Source: Actinokineospora sp. NBRC 105648 (lineage in GTDB: Bacteria > Actinomycetota > Actinomycetes > Mycobacteriales > Pseudonocardiaceae). From it: a DNA stretch of 64,000 nucleotides. The stretch is from NCBI RefSeq assembly GCF_030269645.1, contig NZ_BSTR01000002.1:62001-126000 (forward strand). Direction: 5' to 3'. The notes under the pieces are model-generated. The model was not told the origin of the DNA and made no database searches. It was given only the letters and a program-made list of their open reading frames with translations. The position numbers and the translations under genes are program-made. Positions 16,366 through 25,965 of this stretch are shown here, one piece after another; the first letter of the stretch is position 1; each line of letters opens with the position of its first letter.

Positions 16366-19300
16366 GACGGTGGCTCCTTCGGTCGAGGCGACCGTCCACT
16401 TCGGTCGTGGTGGTCATCGTGCGGTGGCGCTTCACCCTCGACGTCCTCGGGATCGTCGGGATCGTCGGGCTGGAGTCGTGCGCGCCGGCGCACGAGCAGA
16501 CCGCTGAGGACCAGCAGGAGGAGGGTCAGTCCGATGCCCGTCCACTTCGAGCCCACGACGCCCCCCTCGGGCGGCACGAGGTCCTGCACATCAGCCGCTG
16601 CCAGGGCGAGCAGTTCGTCCTGGGTGAGATCGGCGTGGGCGGGATTGGCGGCGGGGTCGACGTAACCGTCGTTGGCGCCGGTGCTCGTGGTGTGTTCCGA
16701 GCACTCCAGTGTGTTCGGGTCCGTGATGGGCGTGACGTTCGCGGGCAGACCCAGGGACTGGTAGACGTCTTCCGGGACGAGCACCATCCCCTCGAAGAGC
16801 ATGGGGTTGGTGTCGGTCTTGTCGATGGCGAAGGTGTGCGTTCCGGCGCTCGCGTCGACGACGCCGAGGTCCTGGAAGCCGTAGCCGGAGTTGACCGGCA
16901 CGAACTCGCCCGGGATCGCGGCCTCCAACCGCTCGACGGACATCCCGGACATGTCGACGGCGACCCTGTCCTTGTCGTACACGTCGGCGGCCGGGAACAG
17001 CTTCACCTCCGCCGCCGGAGAGCGCAGTTCCAGGGTCCGGTCGTAGGAGAGCGACGCCGAGGTGACGTGCAGGGTGTTCGCGGTGTTGGCCGTGCGCATG
17101 AGCACGCGGTACCTCCCCGGCTCGGCGAGCTTCACCGGAACGCTGACCTGCGTCGCCCGCGGCAGCCCGATGAAGGAGCCGCGCAGCGTGCCGAACACCC
17201 CGGGAGTGATCATTCCGGTGCGGTTCCACTTGGTGTTCGAGAAGAGCAGGAACGACCGGAACATCGGTGAGAGGTAGTAGCTCGACGCCACCACGTCCGC
17301 GTTGAAGGCGAACATGCGCGCGTCCGGCCCGGAGAATGCCTCCGGGTGCCGGAGCAGGTACAGGTCGAGCGCGGAGGTGTGCCGGTCGTCGGTGAGCAGC
17401 ATGGTCCGCTCCCCGTCGAGGACCCGCTCCGGGTCGGCGTACGGCGTGAACTCGAAGGTGTAGCACCGGCTCAGGTCGCGCCTGCTGAACACCAGGTCGA
17501 GGTAGCTCTGCCAACTGGAGTCCACCAGCAGCGTCGGCCGATCGGCCTTGGGCTGATCGGTGATCTCGTAGAGCGCGTAGCTGCTGTTCTCGAAGCGCAG
17601 CGCGACGTCGTCGGGCAGCCGGGCCAGAGCGGGCTCGACGTAGCCCTCGACCTTCGGCAGGTACTCGGCGCCCACGCCGCGGTTCGAGTGGATGCGGCGG
17701 TTGACCACGACGTACCGCACCTCGATGTCGCGTGCCACGTTGATCCACCAGTCCTGCTGGTAGTACAGGCCGCGCAGGATGAGGAAGAACTCGAACTTGT
17801 TCTTCACGTCGCCGGTGAGCCCGTAGTAGTAGCTCGGCTTGTCGAGGTAGTAGATGAAGAACTTGTCGATGAACTTGTGGTCGACACCGTTGGCGTCGGT
17901 CACGAGCTTCGCGGTCTCGGTCGGCGGGAGCACGACCGTCTTCCCCTTGGGCAGCTGGTTGAGCGCCTGCTTCAGGTGCTTGAGGTCGTCGAGCGGGATC
18001 GGCGCGAGGAAGCCCGCCATGTCGCCCGAGGCGAAGACGCTGCGGTACGCGTCGTTGGACCAGAAGGGCGAGAAGAACACCGCGCCGATGCACGCGGTGG
18101 CCACCAGCTTGAGGGCCAGTTCGCCACTGGCGAAACGCGCGAGCGCGGCGGTCAGCGACCGGTGTGCCGAAGGCCGTTTCCGCGTGCGCGGACGCGTCGC
18201 GCGTGGCAGGCCCGCACGCGGCCGGCTGCCGCTCACCACATCGATCAGGTAGGCGAGGGTCAACGACATGACGAGCGGTGCCAGCATGAAGAGGATCAGC
18301 TGGAACCGGTGCGGGAACCGCAGGACCTGGACGACGGTGCCCGCCGCCGTGACGAGGAGGTCCCCGATCGCGGAATGGCTGTCGTTCGCGGTGATCGCGA
18401 GCGCGGCCAGCGTTCGGTGGAAGGTCGGGAACCACAGGGGCTCGCCATACCCGATCGTCGCCCACAGCGCGAAGGCGACGGCCACGTAGATCACGCCGAG
18501 CAGCTGCCGGTGGGCCCGCGTGCGGAAGAGCCGCCGTCGCACCACCGGCACGGCGAGGGGCACGAACAGCAGCAGTGTGTAGACGGCGTCCGGGTACCGG
18601 GGGACCTTCACCAGGTAGTCGCCGTAGAGGATCTTGTCCGTGATGCCCGCCAGGTCCCAGGACAGCTCGTGCAGCCACGACACCGAAGCGTCCCGGATGA
18701 AGTAGTAGTCACCGGGAACCGTGTCGGTCAGGTTCGACACCCCTGCCAACGCCACGTACTTGACGAACAGCGCGTAGGGGATGAGGGTGATCGTCGCGTA
18801 TATCGCCAGCGCGATCGACACCCGGCCCATCGTGGTGGTGCTGAAGCGGCGCTGCCACGCGCGCAGGCGTCGCCCCCGCCCGGACCCGACGGTCAGTGTC
18901 CACACGCGGCGGGGCAGCAGGACCAGGCGTGCCGGGCCGCCCCGGCGGAGCCAGTGGCCGATCTCGCCCAGCAACAGGGTGAGGACCGTCAGCCCGAGGA
19001 AGAGGCTGAAGAGGATGAGGTAGTGGATCGCGGGGTTCAGCAGCGTGGCGACGCTCGCGATCACCATGTACCGCTTCCACGCCCGTCCCGCGAACAGCAG
19101 GGCGTAGAGCATCCACAACGCCGAGACGGTCATGAGCACCAGACCCAGGATCAGCGTGTAGAAGTGCGTGATCTTCGAGTAGACCATGATCAGGTAGATC
19201 AGCGACACCGGGAAGAACGTCGCCAGGTAGACCGCCTGCGACGACAGCGACGTGAACACGCGGTCCGCGAACCGGGCGACGGTGAGGTACGCGGCCCAGA

Positions 19301-19703
19301 ACAGCGACGGGATCACGATGAGGATCGCGAAGGGCAGAACCGGGTAGTAGCGCAGCCACGTCGTCAGGAACGCGTAGCGCACCCGGAACTCGTAGCCGTT
19401 GACCAGGTCGTTGAACTGGCCGGCGGCTTGCTCCAGGAGTTGGCTGTGCCAGTTGAAGAACGGCACCAGCTCGTCGCCCGCGACGACCGCGTCGCCCCGG
19501 ATCACCGACGGGATGGCCCAGAACACGTCGCGGAAGATCACCAGCGCGGCGACGTAGTAGGCCAGGCCCGCCAGCAGGGCGATGGTCCGCGGACTGAGCC
19601 CGATGGCGCCGCCCGGCCGCGTCGGAGGTGCCGCCGCGGACTCGCGCGGGTCGGCCGCGACCTCCGGGGGCCGTGCGTGCCCGCTACGACGACGGCCGCG
19701 CAC
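16362..19703 (-). CDS. large multi-pass membrane protein with extracytoplasmic C-terminal domain
   Basis: A 1,113-aa protein of no family I can name with certainty. The N-terminal half (about 38-490) holds roughly a dozen hydrophobic helices, such as [17 protein letters not shown], with a charged DELVPFF loop early. A large polar region follows (~510-1060) rich in Tyr/Asp, including a beta-type jelly-roll-like stretch late on. One last helix [17 protein letters not shown] precedes a basic/acidic tail. The layout resembles membrane glycosyltransferases or polymerases with a sugar-binding outer domain. In this operon it could polymerise or modify the glycan. Start GTG 19703 overlaps the kinase stop by 20 bp. 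Confidence 0.65.
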   Translation of the reverse strand: MRGRRRSGHARPPEVAADPRESAAAPPTRPGGAIGLSPRTIALLAGLAYYVAALVIFRDVFWAIPSVIRGDAVVAGDELVPFFNWHSQLLEQAAGQFNDLVNGYEFRVRYAFLTTWLRYYPVLPFAILIVIPSLFWAAYLTVARFADRVFTSLSSQAVYLATFFPVSLIYLIMVYSKITHFYTLILGLVLMTVSALWMLYALLFAGRAWKRYMVIASVATLLNPAIHYLILFSLFLGLTVLTLLLGEIGHWLRRGGPARLVLLPRRVWTLTVGSGRGRRLRAWQRRFSTTTMGRVSIALAIYATITLIPYALFVKYVALAGVSNLTDTVPGDYYFIRDASVSWLHELSWDLAGITDKILYGDYLVKVPRYPDAVYTLLLFVPLAVPVVRRRLFRTRAHRQLLGVIYVAVAFALWATIGYGEPLWFPTFHRTLAALAITANDSHSAIGDLLVTAAGTVVQVLRFPHRFQLILFMLAPLVMSLTLAYLIDVVSGSRPRAGLPRATRPRTRKRPSAHRSLTAALARFASGELALKLVATACIGAVFFSPFWSNDAYRSVFASGDMAGFLAPIPLDDLKHLKQALNQLPKGKTVVLPPTETAKLVTDANGVDHKFIDKFFIYYLDKPSYYYGLTGDVKNKFEFFLILRGLYYQQDWWINVARDIEVRYVVVNRRIHSNRGVGAEYLPKVEGYVEPALARLPDDVALRFENSSYALYEITDQPKADRPTLLVDSSWQSYLDLVFSRRDLSRCYTFEFTPYADPERVLDGERTMLLTDDRHTSALDLYLLRHPEAFSGPDARMFAFNADVVASSYYLSPMFRSFLLFSNTKWNRTGMITPGVFGTLRGSFIGLPRATQVSVPVKLAEPGRYRVLMRTANTANTLHVTSASLSYDRTLELRSPAAEVKLFPAADVYDKDRVAVDMSGMSVERLEAAIPGEFVPVNSGYGFQDLGVVDASAGTHTFAIDKTDTNPMLFEGMVLVPEDVYQSLGLPANVTPITDPNTLECSEHTTSTGANDGYVDPAANPAHADLTQDELLALAAADVQDLVPPEGGVVGSKWTGIGLTLLLLVLSGLLVRRRARLQPDDPDDPEDVEGEAPPHDDHHDRSGRSPRPKEPPS

Positions 19704-22194
19704 GCGTCTCCGCTTCGACCTGGTGCGTCACGGCTTCGAGCGCGTCGCGCAGCGCGGCGAACCGCGAGGGGTCGTCGACCTGCTCGTCGGATGCCGTCTC
19801 GATGGCCAGACAGGCCGCGGCGAGCTCGGTGGCCCCGATGGCCAGGCTCGACCCGCGCAGGCGGTGGGCGAGGAAGCGCAGGTCGCCCGCCTCGCCCTCG
19901 GCCACCGCGCGTTCGAGGAGCCGCAGGTCGTCCGCGCCGCGCACCACGAAGGCGCGCAGCACCTCCGCCTTCGCCTCCGGGCCGACCTCGTCCAGTGCGC
20001 TGAACGGCACGCCGAGGTCGGCCGGACCCGGTCCGTCCTCCGCGGGCGACCGGACCTCGACGCCGAGGAAAGCCAGTTCCAGGTCGTGCGAGGTGAAGGG
20101 TTTGGCGATGTAGTCGTCCATGCCCGCGGTGAGGCAGTCGTCGCGGTCGTGGGTGGTCGCCCCCGCGGTGAGTGCGATGATGTGCGGCTGCTTGACGCCC
20201 CCGCCCGCCGCGCGGATGCGTCGCGTCGCCTCGATCCCGTCCATCACCGGCATGTGCACGTCCATCAGCACGACGTCGTAGTCACCCGATGCCACCGCCT
20301 CGACGGCGACCACGCCGTTCGGCGCGGTCGTGACCGCGTGGCCGAGCTTCTCGGCGAGTCGAGTGGACAGGTACAGGATCAACTCGTTGTCCTCGGCTAC
20401 CAGCACTCGCAACTTGCGCCGCGCCGGCCGCGCGCTGTCGACCGCGAGCGGCCGCGGAGCCCGCGGTGTGGTGTTCGAGTCCGCCGCCCGCACCGGCAGT
20501 TCCTCCATCGGGATCTCGAACCAGAACCTCGACCCCACACCCGGCGTGCTCTCGACGCGCAGCCGCCCGCCCATCAGCCCGATCAGCGAGTGGCAGATCG
20601 ACAACCCGAGGCCCGTGCCGCCGTGCACCCGGGTGATGGCGTCGTTGGCTTGGGTGAACGGCTCGAACAGCCGCCCCAGCTGATCCGCGCTGATCCCGAT
20701 CCCGGTGTCCACGACCTCGAAGCGGATCGCGCCGGGGTCGTGTCCGCGGGACACGCGCAGGCGCACCTCACCGCTCGAGGTGAACTTCACGGCGTTGCCC
20801 AGCAGGTTCACCAGGACCTGGCGCAGCCGCGCGGCGTCCCCGATGACCAGGTGGGGACAGTCCGGGGCGAAGTCCGCCACGACGGGGAGCTGCTTGCTCT
20901 CCGCGGCGTGGGAGATGACGGTCACGCTCGCGGTGACCAGCCTGTCGAGATCGAGTCGCCGCCGCTCGAGTTCGATCGCGCCTGCTTCGATCTTCGAGAA
21001 GTCGAGGATGTTGGAGATGATCTCCAGCAGGAGCGTTCCGCTCAGCGCGGCCTTCTCCACGTAGTCCCGCTGGGTCTGGTCGAGGTCGGTGTCGAGCAGC
21101 AGTTCGTTCATCCCGAGAACGGCGTTGAGCGGAGTCCGGATCTCGTGGCTCATCGTCGCGAGGAAGGTGCTCTTCGCCGATGCGGCCGCGACCGCCTGGT
21201 CGCGGGCTTGTTGCAGGTTCAGGTTCAGCTCCACCTCGCGCCGCCGTAGTCGTTCGGCGGCGACGACGGAGAGCAGCAGCCGCGCGATGCTCGCCGCCAG
21301 CGCCCCGTACGCGATGAACTCGAGCAGCAGGATCTGGCTGGTCAACTCGTTCAGGACCAGCACCGCCAGGGCGACGCTGGAGAACGCGGTGGGAGCGAAG
21401 ACGATGTAGGAGAACTCCCCGGTTCTGCGCATCGGGGGAGTCGGGGCGCACCACGACGACAGCGCGATCAGCACGGACACGAGGGGGACGAGCACGTCTA
21501 GTGGGGAGCTGTCAGGGTAGCCGCCGCCCGCGAGCGCCGAGCCCCGCGCGATGCTCCACACCACCAGGAGCAGCGCGGCCGCCATCTGCAGCCACCAGGA
21601 ACGGGTGAGCCTGCGGTCGATCGCGGCCACCTTCGCCACCAGCAGCGCGATGAAGGCCAGGGGCGCGGACGGGTAGAGCAGTTTGGCCAGCTCGCTCCCG
21701 CCGAGCTGTTCGCCCGGGGCCAGGGTGAGGTAGAAGACCGCGGCCATCAGGCTCAGCGTCGCCAGCGCACCGTCGAGCCACACCGTCGGCGACCGCCGCG
21801 AGACCCGGGCACGGGTGATCAGCACCATGGCGAGCACGAGGCTGACCGAGAAGACCAGGTAGCGGACCAGCGACGCCGTCGATCGCGAGCTGAACCCGCC
21901 GGTGCCGAGGAGACCGGTGTCGGCCGCGTCGCTCGCCACCAGGGCGGCCACGGCCAGCCCCATCAGTGCCCAGCCCGTCCGCTCCCGCGCGATGACGACC
22001 GCCCGCGCACCCAGCAGCGCGGCGCACGCGAACCCGATGCCTAGCCTGCACCCGGCGTTCCACCACTGCGCCGAGGCGGACGACGGCAACGTCCACAAGG
22101 AGATCCCGTAGACCGCCGTCAGCGCGGACAACGCGGCGAACGACCCGCGTAGGCACTGGGACCGGGACTCGAAGTAGTGCACCATTCTCGTCAC
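19684..22194 (-). CDS. hybrid sensor histidine kinase with receiver and Hpt domains
   Basis: An 836-aa protein. Residues ~15-310 hold about nine to ten membrane helices with little outside domain, then a coiled segment. HisKA has [16 protein letters not shown] (phospho-His), HATPase_c has [18 protein letters not shown] and [11 protein letters not shown]. The receiver domain ([13 protein letters not shown], phospho-Asp in [13 protein letters not shown]) is followed by a C-terminal Hpt domain with AHRLRGSS. This is a full internal phosphorelay that could pass phosphate to the stand-alone receiver just upstream (22245-22616). Start GTG 22194; ATG 22185 is an alternative. Confidence 0.88.
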   Translation of the reverse strand: MTRMVHYFESRSQCLRGSFAALSALTAVYGISLWTLPSSASAQWWNAGCRLGIGFACAALLGARAVVIARERTGWALMGLAVAALVASDAADTGLLGTGGFSSRSTASLVRYLVFSVSLVLAMVLITRARVSRRSPTVWLDGALATLSLMAAVFYLTLAPGEQLGGSELAKLLYPSAPLAFIALLVAKVAAIDRRLTRSWWLQMAAALLLVVWSIARGSALAGGGYPDSSPLDVLVPLVSVLIALSSWCAPTPPMRRTGEFSYIVFAPTAFSSVALAVLVLNELTSQILLLEFIAYGALAASIARLLLSVVAAERLRRREVELNLNLQQARDQAVAAASAKSTFLATMSHEIRTPLNAVLGMNELLLDTDLDQTQRDYVEKAALSGTLLLEIISNILDFSKIEAGAIELERRRLDLDRLVTASVTVISHAAESKQLPVVADFAPDCPHLVIGDAARLRQVLVNLLGNAVKFTSSGEVRLRVSRGHDPGAIRFEVVDTGIGISADQLGRLFEPFTQANDAITRVHGGTGLGLSICHSLIGLMGGRLRVESTPGVGSRFWFEIPMEELPVRAADSNTTPRAPRPLAVDSARPARRKLRVLVAEDNELILYLSTRLAEKLGHAVTTAPNGVVAVEAVASGDYDVVLMDVHMPVMDGIEATRRIRAAGGGVKQPHIIALTAGATTHDRDDCLTAGMDDYIAKPFTSHDLELAFLGVEVRSPAEDGPGPADLGVPFSALDEVGPEAKAEVLRAFVVRGADDLRLLERAVAEGEAGDLRFLAHRLRGSSLAIGATELAAACLAIETASDEQVDDPSRFAALRDALEAVTHQVEAETRARPSS

Positions 22195-22244
22195 GACTGC
22201 TGCCGCACCTCATTCCTCCACTGGTCGCGGCGGCGAACGCGGCG

Positions 22245-22616
22245 TCAGCCGCCGTTCGGGGGGAACAGTTGTCGCACCATGCCGCGCAGCGTCTCCGAGC
22301 TGACCGGTTTCGTGAGCTGGCCCGCCAGCCGCGCCGTCGTCTCGGCCGGTAGCGACGAGTACTCGATGATGCCGGTGAGCAGGACGAACGCTGCCGGGTG
22401 GGGAGACCGCTCCACCACCCGGAGAACATCGATACCGGTACCCGAGGGGAGTCGGAAGTCGGAGATCACCAGGTCGAAGTCCGCGGCGTTCAGCCGGGCG
22501 GCGGCCTCCGGCGAGTCCGCGGACTGCTCGACTGCCCATTCGAGACCGCGGAGCATGTGGCACAGGACCAGGCGCGACACGGCGTCGTCATCCACCACGA
22601 GTGCTCGGCGCGGCAT
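22245..22616 (-). CDS. single-domain response regulator (CheY-like)
   Basis: A 123-aa receiver with no output domain: VVDDDAVSR acidic pocket, phospho-Asp53 in LVISDFRLP, LLTG, and KPV at the switch Lys. ATG 22616 overlaps the STAS gene stop by one base (TGATG). Having no DNA-binding part, it must act by protein contact, as a relay to the hybrid kinase or on the partner-switch proteins encoded beside it. The link to partner switching is inferred from the operon. Confidence 0.87.
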   Translation of the reverse strand: MPRRALVVDDDAVSRLVLCHMLRGLEWAVEQSADSPEAAARLNAADFDLVISDFRLPSGTGIDVLRVVERSPHPAAFVLLTGIIEYSSLPAETTARLAGQLTKPVSSETLRGMVRQLFPPNGG

Positions 22617-22990
22617 CAGGTGGTCCCACGCGCTCGGCCGTCCACCATCGTGAAGATCTGGTCGAACTGCGTCAGGCGGAGAACGCGCATGGAATCCTCG
22701 GAGACAGGTCGGATCAGCGAGACCGAGCCGCCCGTGCGCATGCGGTCCTGCCGCGTGCGCACGAGTACCGCCAACCCCGCGCTGTCGAGGAAGGTGACGT
22801 CCGCGAGGTCGAACACCAGGTGCCCCGCGCCGGTGATGTCGGCCCGCGCCAGGCGTTCGCGCACCGCCAGGGCCTCCACCGCGTCGAACCGCCCGGCGAG
22901 GGCGATGACCGTGCGGTCCGCGGCCGAGCGCGTGACACGCAGCCGCAGCCGTGGCGGGCCCGCGTCGGTGCCGTCGTCAGAGTCCGCCAT
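22616..22990 (-). CDS. STAS-domain anti-anti-sigma factor
   Basis: A 124-aa SpoIIAA/RsbV-like protein. After a ~14-aa acidic tail comes the STAS fold, with the phosphoacceptor loop DVTFLDSAGLAVL (Ser about residue 70). It would bind the RsbW-type kinase when unphosphorylated and release its target. It overlaps the kinase gene 22977-23408 by 14 bp. Two STAS proteins flank one kinase and one phosphatase in this operon, as in partner-switch modules with two antagonists. Confidence 0.88.
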   Translation of the reverse strand: MADSDDGTDAGPPRLRLRVTRSAADRTVIALAGRFDAVEALAVRERLARADITGAGHLVFDLADVTFLDSAGLAVLVRTRQDRMRTGGSVSLIRPVSEDSMRVLRLTQFDQIFTMVDGRARGTT

Positions 22991-23408
22991 CCCTGCCCCC
23001 TCGGTCGATGCGCAGCGCCAGCTCGTTGCCTGACCTGGTGCGGCGGTAACTGAGCTCGCTCACGAGGGCGCGTGCGATCTTGATGCCGTAGCCGCGCTCC
23101 TGCAGTACTCCCTCGGCGGGGTCGGGGATCGCGGCGAGGTCGAACTCCGCGCCGCGATCCCGGACCCAGACCGTCAGGTCGGTGGAGCTGAGGACGAGGC
23201 TCAGCTCGATCACGCTGTCCGCCGGGAGGTGGGCGTGGTCGACGACGTTCATGCACACCTCGTGCACCGCGAGTTCCATCCGGGACAGCAGCGCGTCCGC
23301 GGTCTCCGCGTCGACGTGCCGCATCGCGGTTCGCAGCCATGGTCCGATCTCGCGGGTGGAGAGGACGTCCGGCGCGAGCCGGAGCGTCGCGGTCGTCACG
23401 CTCGTCAT
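22977..23408 (-). CDS. RsbW-type anti-sigma serine kinase (GHKL ATPase)
   Basis: A 143-aa GHKL protein. The N-box MELAVHEVCMNVVDHAH keeps the Mg-binding Asn, and later come DRGAEFDL and GYGIKIA (G1 and G2 boxes). It would phosphorylate the STAS proteins and, when free of them, hold a target such as a sigma factor. No sigma factor is encoded in the operon, so the target is elsewhere or non-sigma. ATG 23408 overlaps the phosphatase stop (ATGA). Confidence 0.87.
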   Translation of the reverse strand: MTSVTTATLRLAPDVLSTREIGPWLRTAMRHVDAETADALLSRMELAVHEVCMNVVDHAHLPADSVIELSLVLSSTDLTVWVRDRGAEFDLAAIPDPAEGVLQERGYGIKIARALVSELSYRRTRSGNELALRIDRGGRDGGL

Positions 23409-24802
23409 GACGCGGTGCCCCGGTGCTTCACGACGACGAGTGTCGAGTCGTCCGAGGCGGGCGTGCCTGCCGCGAACTCGGCCACCGCGTCGAAGACGCT
23501 GTCGCCGATCCGCGACGCGGGCAACGCGTGGGTGCGCTGGCAGAGCGCGTCGAACCGGTCGTACCCGAACATCGCCTCCGCCGGGTCCGCCTGCTCGACG
23601 AGCCCGTCGGAGCCCATGACCAGGCAGTCGTCGCCGCGGAGGGTGAAGGTCGAGAGCGCGGGAACCCGGTGGCGGACGATGCCCGTCGGCGGCAGGGACG
23701 CGGGAACGGCACTTGCGATCCCGTCGTGCACGTGGACCACCGGCGAGTGGCCCGCGTTCACCAGCGACACGGTGCCGCTGCCCTCGCAGACGAATCCCAT
23801 CACCAGGGTGACGAAGAGCCCGGCGTCGTCGAGGTGGTCGAAGAGTTCGTCCTCCAGCTGGGCGTAGGCGTCGATGACCGATCTCCCGCGGTGCGAGAGG
23901 AAAGTGGCCCGACAGGTCGTGACCGCCCGCGTCATGAGGATCGCGGCGGGCAAGCCCTTGCCTGCGACGTCGCCCACCGCGAACCAGATCGCTTCGTTCG
24001 TCTGCCCGAACACGTAGAAGTCACCCCCGGCGAGCGACGCGGGCTCGGTTCTCGCGAAGATGTCGAGGGTCGCGGACGTCGGGGGAGCGTCCGTGATGAC
24101 GGACTGGGCGAGCACGGATGCCAGCTCGTGTTCGCGTGCGACGGTGGCGGCCACCTGTTCCCGGCGGTGCGTCTCGTTGAAGGCGAGCAGCACCCCGAGT
24201 GCCGAGTTGATCGCCTCGACGAGCGGGATGTCGGTCGTCACGAACGGGCGATCAGTCGGGCGGAAGTAGGCCACGTGCCAACCGGTCGTGATGTCGACGT
24301 CGAGGCTGCCGACGATCGCGCTGTCGCCCGCGACGGTCCGCAGCAGCTCGCCGGGCCCTTGGGCGATGGCCTGGCGTGCCACCTCCGCGCACACCTCGAC
24401 CGCAGAGGCGTCGCCTGCGGCGTCGACCACCGTGTCCGCCTGCAGGAGCAGCACCGCGGACGCGTCCGTGAGCGCGAGCGCCCTGCCGAGCAGCAGACCG
24501 ATCGCCTCGTCACTGGCGACGCCTTGGAAGTCCACCTTCGCGATCGTCTTCATGGCGAGCAGGCGGTCCTGGCTCGCGACAAGCGCTTCGGTGAGCGCTG
24601 CCTGGAGCGACTCGAGGTCGCGGATGGCTCCGCGCACCACCGCCGCCGCGCGGTGGGCCGCGACGGTGGACCGGGGTGGTGAGAGCCGGTCGCACGACGC
24701 GGCGGTGAGCAGCAGCTCGATGGCGGCATCGGCGGAGAGCGGACGCGCCGCGTCGGTGCGCTCGGGGTGGTTGACCTGTGATGCCTGCCGGCTGGAGGTC
24801 AC
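23405..24802 (-). CDS. RsbU/SpoIIE-type serine phosphatase with GAF-like sensor
   Basis: A 465-aa protein. GTG 24802 overlaps the STAS stop (GTGA), setting the start; the longer frame upstream reads through the STAS and GT2 genes. Residues ~95-235 look like a GAF-type sensor (DASAVLLLQADTVVD). The C-terminal PP2C domain shows SLAGGDFYVFG, FAVGDVAGKGLPAAILM, MGSDGLVEQ and ASDDSTLVVV, the metal-binding Asp residues of SpoIIE phosphatases. It would dephosphorylate the STAS proteins and so switch the module on when the sensor is engaged. Confidence 0.9.
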   Translation of the reverse strand: MTSSRQASQVNHPERTDAARPLSADAAIELLLTAASCDRLSPPRSTVAAHRAAAVVRGAIRDLESLQAALTEALVASQDRLLAMKTIAKVDFQGVASDEAIGLLLGRALALTDASAVLLLQADTVVDAAGDASAVEVCAEVARQAIAQGPGELLRTVAGDSAIVGSLDVDITTGWHVAYFRPTDRPFVTTDIPLVEAINSALGVLLAFNETHRREQVAATVAREHELASVLAQSVITDAPPTSATLDIFARTEPASLAGGDFYVFGQTNEAIWFAVGDVAGKGLPAAILMTRAVTTCRATFLSHRGRSVIDAYAQLEDELFDHLDDAGLFVTLVMGFVCEGSGTVSLVNAGHSPVVHVHDGIASAVPASLPPTGIVRHRVPALSTFTLRGDDCLVMGSDGLVEQADPAEAMFGYDRFDALCQRTHALPASRIGDSVFDAVAEFAAGTPASDDSTLVVVKHRGTAS

Positions 24803-25122
24803 AGCGCCTCCGTCGAGGTGTGCTCGATGGTGAACAGCGGAGCGAGTTCGGTGATCTCGAGGATCACCCGCACCGGGTCGGACAGGTCGACGAGGACCAC
24901 CTCGCCGTCCACCGCCCGCGCCGCCTTCTGCAGCCGCACCAGTTCGGACAGCGCGGTCGAGTCGACGAAGGCGACCTGTGCGAGGTCGACGTGCAGCACA
25001 TTCGCCTCGGCGGTGACGAGCGGGTGGACGACGCCGCGGAACGCCTTCGCCTCGTGGGCGTCGAAACGGCCGACGAGGTGCACGATGCGACGCGACGGTT
25101 CGAGTTCGGTGCGGATTATCAC
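24799..25122 (-). CDS. STAS-domain anti-anti-sigma factor
   Basis: A 107-aa protein that is essentially one STAS domain: RIVHLVGRFDAHEA at the N-terminus and the phosphoacceptor loop QVAFVDSTALSEL (Ser55, with Thr56 next to it). It lacks the N-terminal tail of the other STAS protein (22616-22990). It lies 36 bp after the GT2 gene and is coupled to the phosphatase. It probably competes with the second STAS protein for the RsbW-type kinase. Confidence 0.87.
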   Translation of the reverse strand: MIIRTELEPSRRIVHLVGRFDAHEAKAFRGVVHPLVTAEANVLHVDLAQVAFVDSTALSELVRLQKAARAVDGEVVLVDLSDPVRVILEITELAPLFTIEHTSTEAL

Positions 25123-25158
25123 GGGTGGGCCCCTGTCGAAATCGGTGGATGGTGTGGC

Positions 25159-25965
25159 CTAGGCGTCGCGCCCCTCGGCGGGCCGGGTGTGCGGGTACCT
25201 GCCTCGGATGTCGTTGAGGCGGATCACCAGCAGGTCGCGCAGGAACTGCGCGCTCACCTTGGCGGCGTCGACGGTCGACCCCGGCGCGTCGATCCACTCG
25301 ACCGGTACCTCGGCCACCCGGTAGCCGAGGTGGTGCGCGAGGTACAGCACCTCCAGGTCGAAGGAGAACCCGTCGACGAGCTGCGTCGAGAACAGCGCCC
25401 GGGCGGCGTCCTGCGTGAAGAGCTTGAACCCGCACTGCGTGTCGCTCACGGTGATCCCGAACCCCCGGGACACCACCGCCCGCAGGCCGCGGCTGAGGAC
25501 TCGGCGGGTCAGGCTCTTGCCGCTCACCGCCGCGCCGTCGGCCCCGCGCGAGCCCGCGACGATGTCGAACCCCTCGCCCACGAGCGCGGCGAGTCGATCG
25601 AACTGCTCGATCGGGGTCGACTGGTCCGCGTCGGCGAACAGCACCAGCTCGCCCCGGGCGGCGAGCACACCGCGTCGCACAGCGCTTCCCTTGCCCCTGT
25701 TCCGCTCGGCGACCAGCAGGCGCAGGTTGGCGAACCTGAGATCGCGCACGAGGGAGATCGTCGAGTCGGTCGAGCCGTCGTCCGCGATGATCAGTTCCCA
25801 GGGTTGCCCGCGCGTGCTCATGTGGGTCGCGATCGCGCCGATCGTCGGCAGGATCCGCCACTCCTCGTTGTACGCCGGGATCACCACGGACACGACCGGC
25901 GGACAGGGGAGCGGCTCGGTGACCCAGGCGCGATAGGCGCGGTAGGGGGACAGCACCTCGGTCAT
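25159..25965 (-). CDS. GT2 glycosyltransferase (dolichyl-P-glucose synthase-like)
   Basis: A 268-aa GT-A fold transferase: VSVVIPAYNEEWRI at the nucleotide site, IIADDGSTDST, ERNRGKGSAVRRG, and the metal-binding ELVLFADADQSTP. DTQCGFKLF follows in the acceptor region. This pattern fits transferases that load a polyprenyl phosphate with a sugar from a nucleotide sugar. No membrane helices are evident. ATG 25965 overlaps the flippase stop (ATGA). It likely supplies a lipid-linked sugar for the operon's glycan. Confidence 0.87.
   Translation of the reverse strand: MTEVLSPYRAYRAWVTEPLPCPPVVSVVIPAYNEEWRILPTIGAIATHMSTRGQPWELIIADDGSTDSTISLVRDLRFANLRLLVAERNRGKGSAVRRGVLAARGELVLFADADQSTPIEQFDRLAALVGEGFDIVAGSRGADGAAVSGKSLTRRVLSRGLRAVVSRGFGITVSDTQCGFKLFTQDAARALFSTQLVDGFSFDLEVLYLAHHLGYRVAEVPVEWIDAPGSTVDAAKVSAQFLRDLLVIRLNDIRGRYPHTRPAEGRDA

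Noticed and set aside
24803-25861. Long N-terminal extension of the phosphatase frame
   Set aside because: It reads through the STAS and GT2 genes on the same strand in the wrong frame. The GTGA overlap at 24799-24802 fixes the start.
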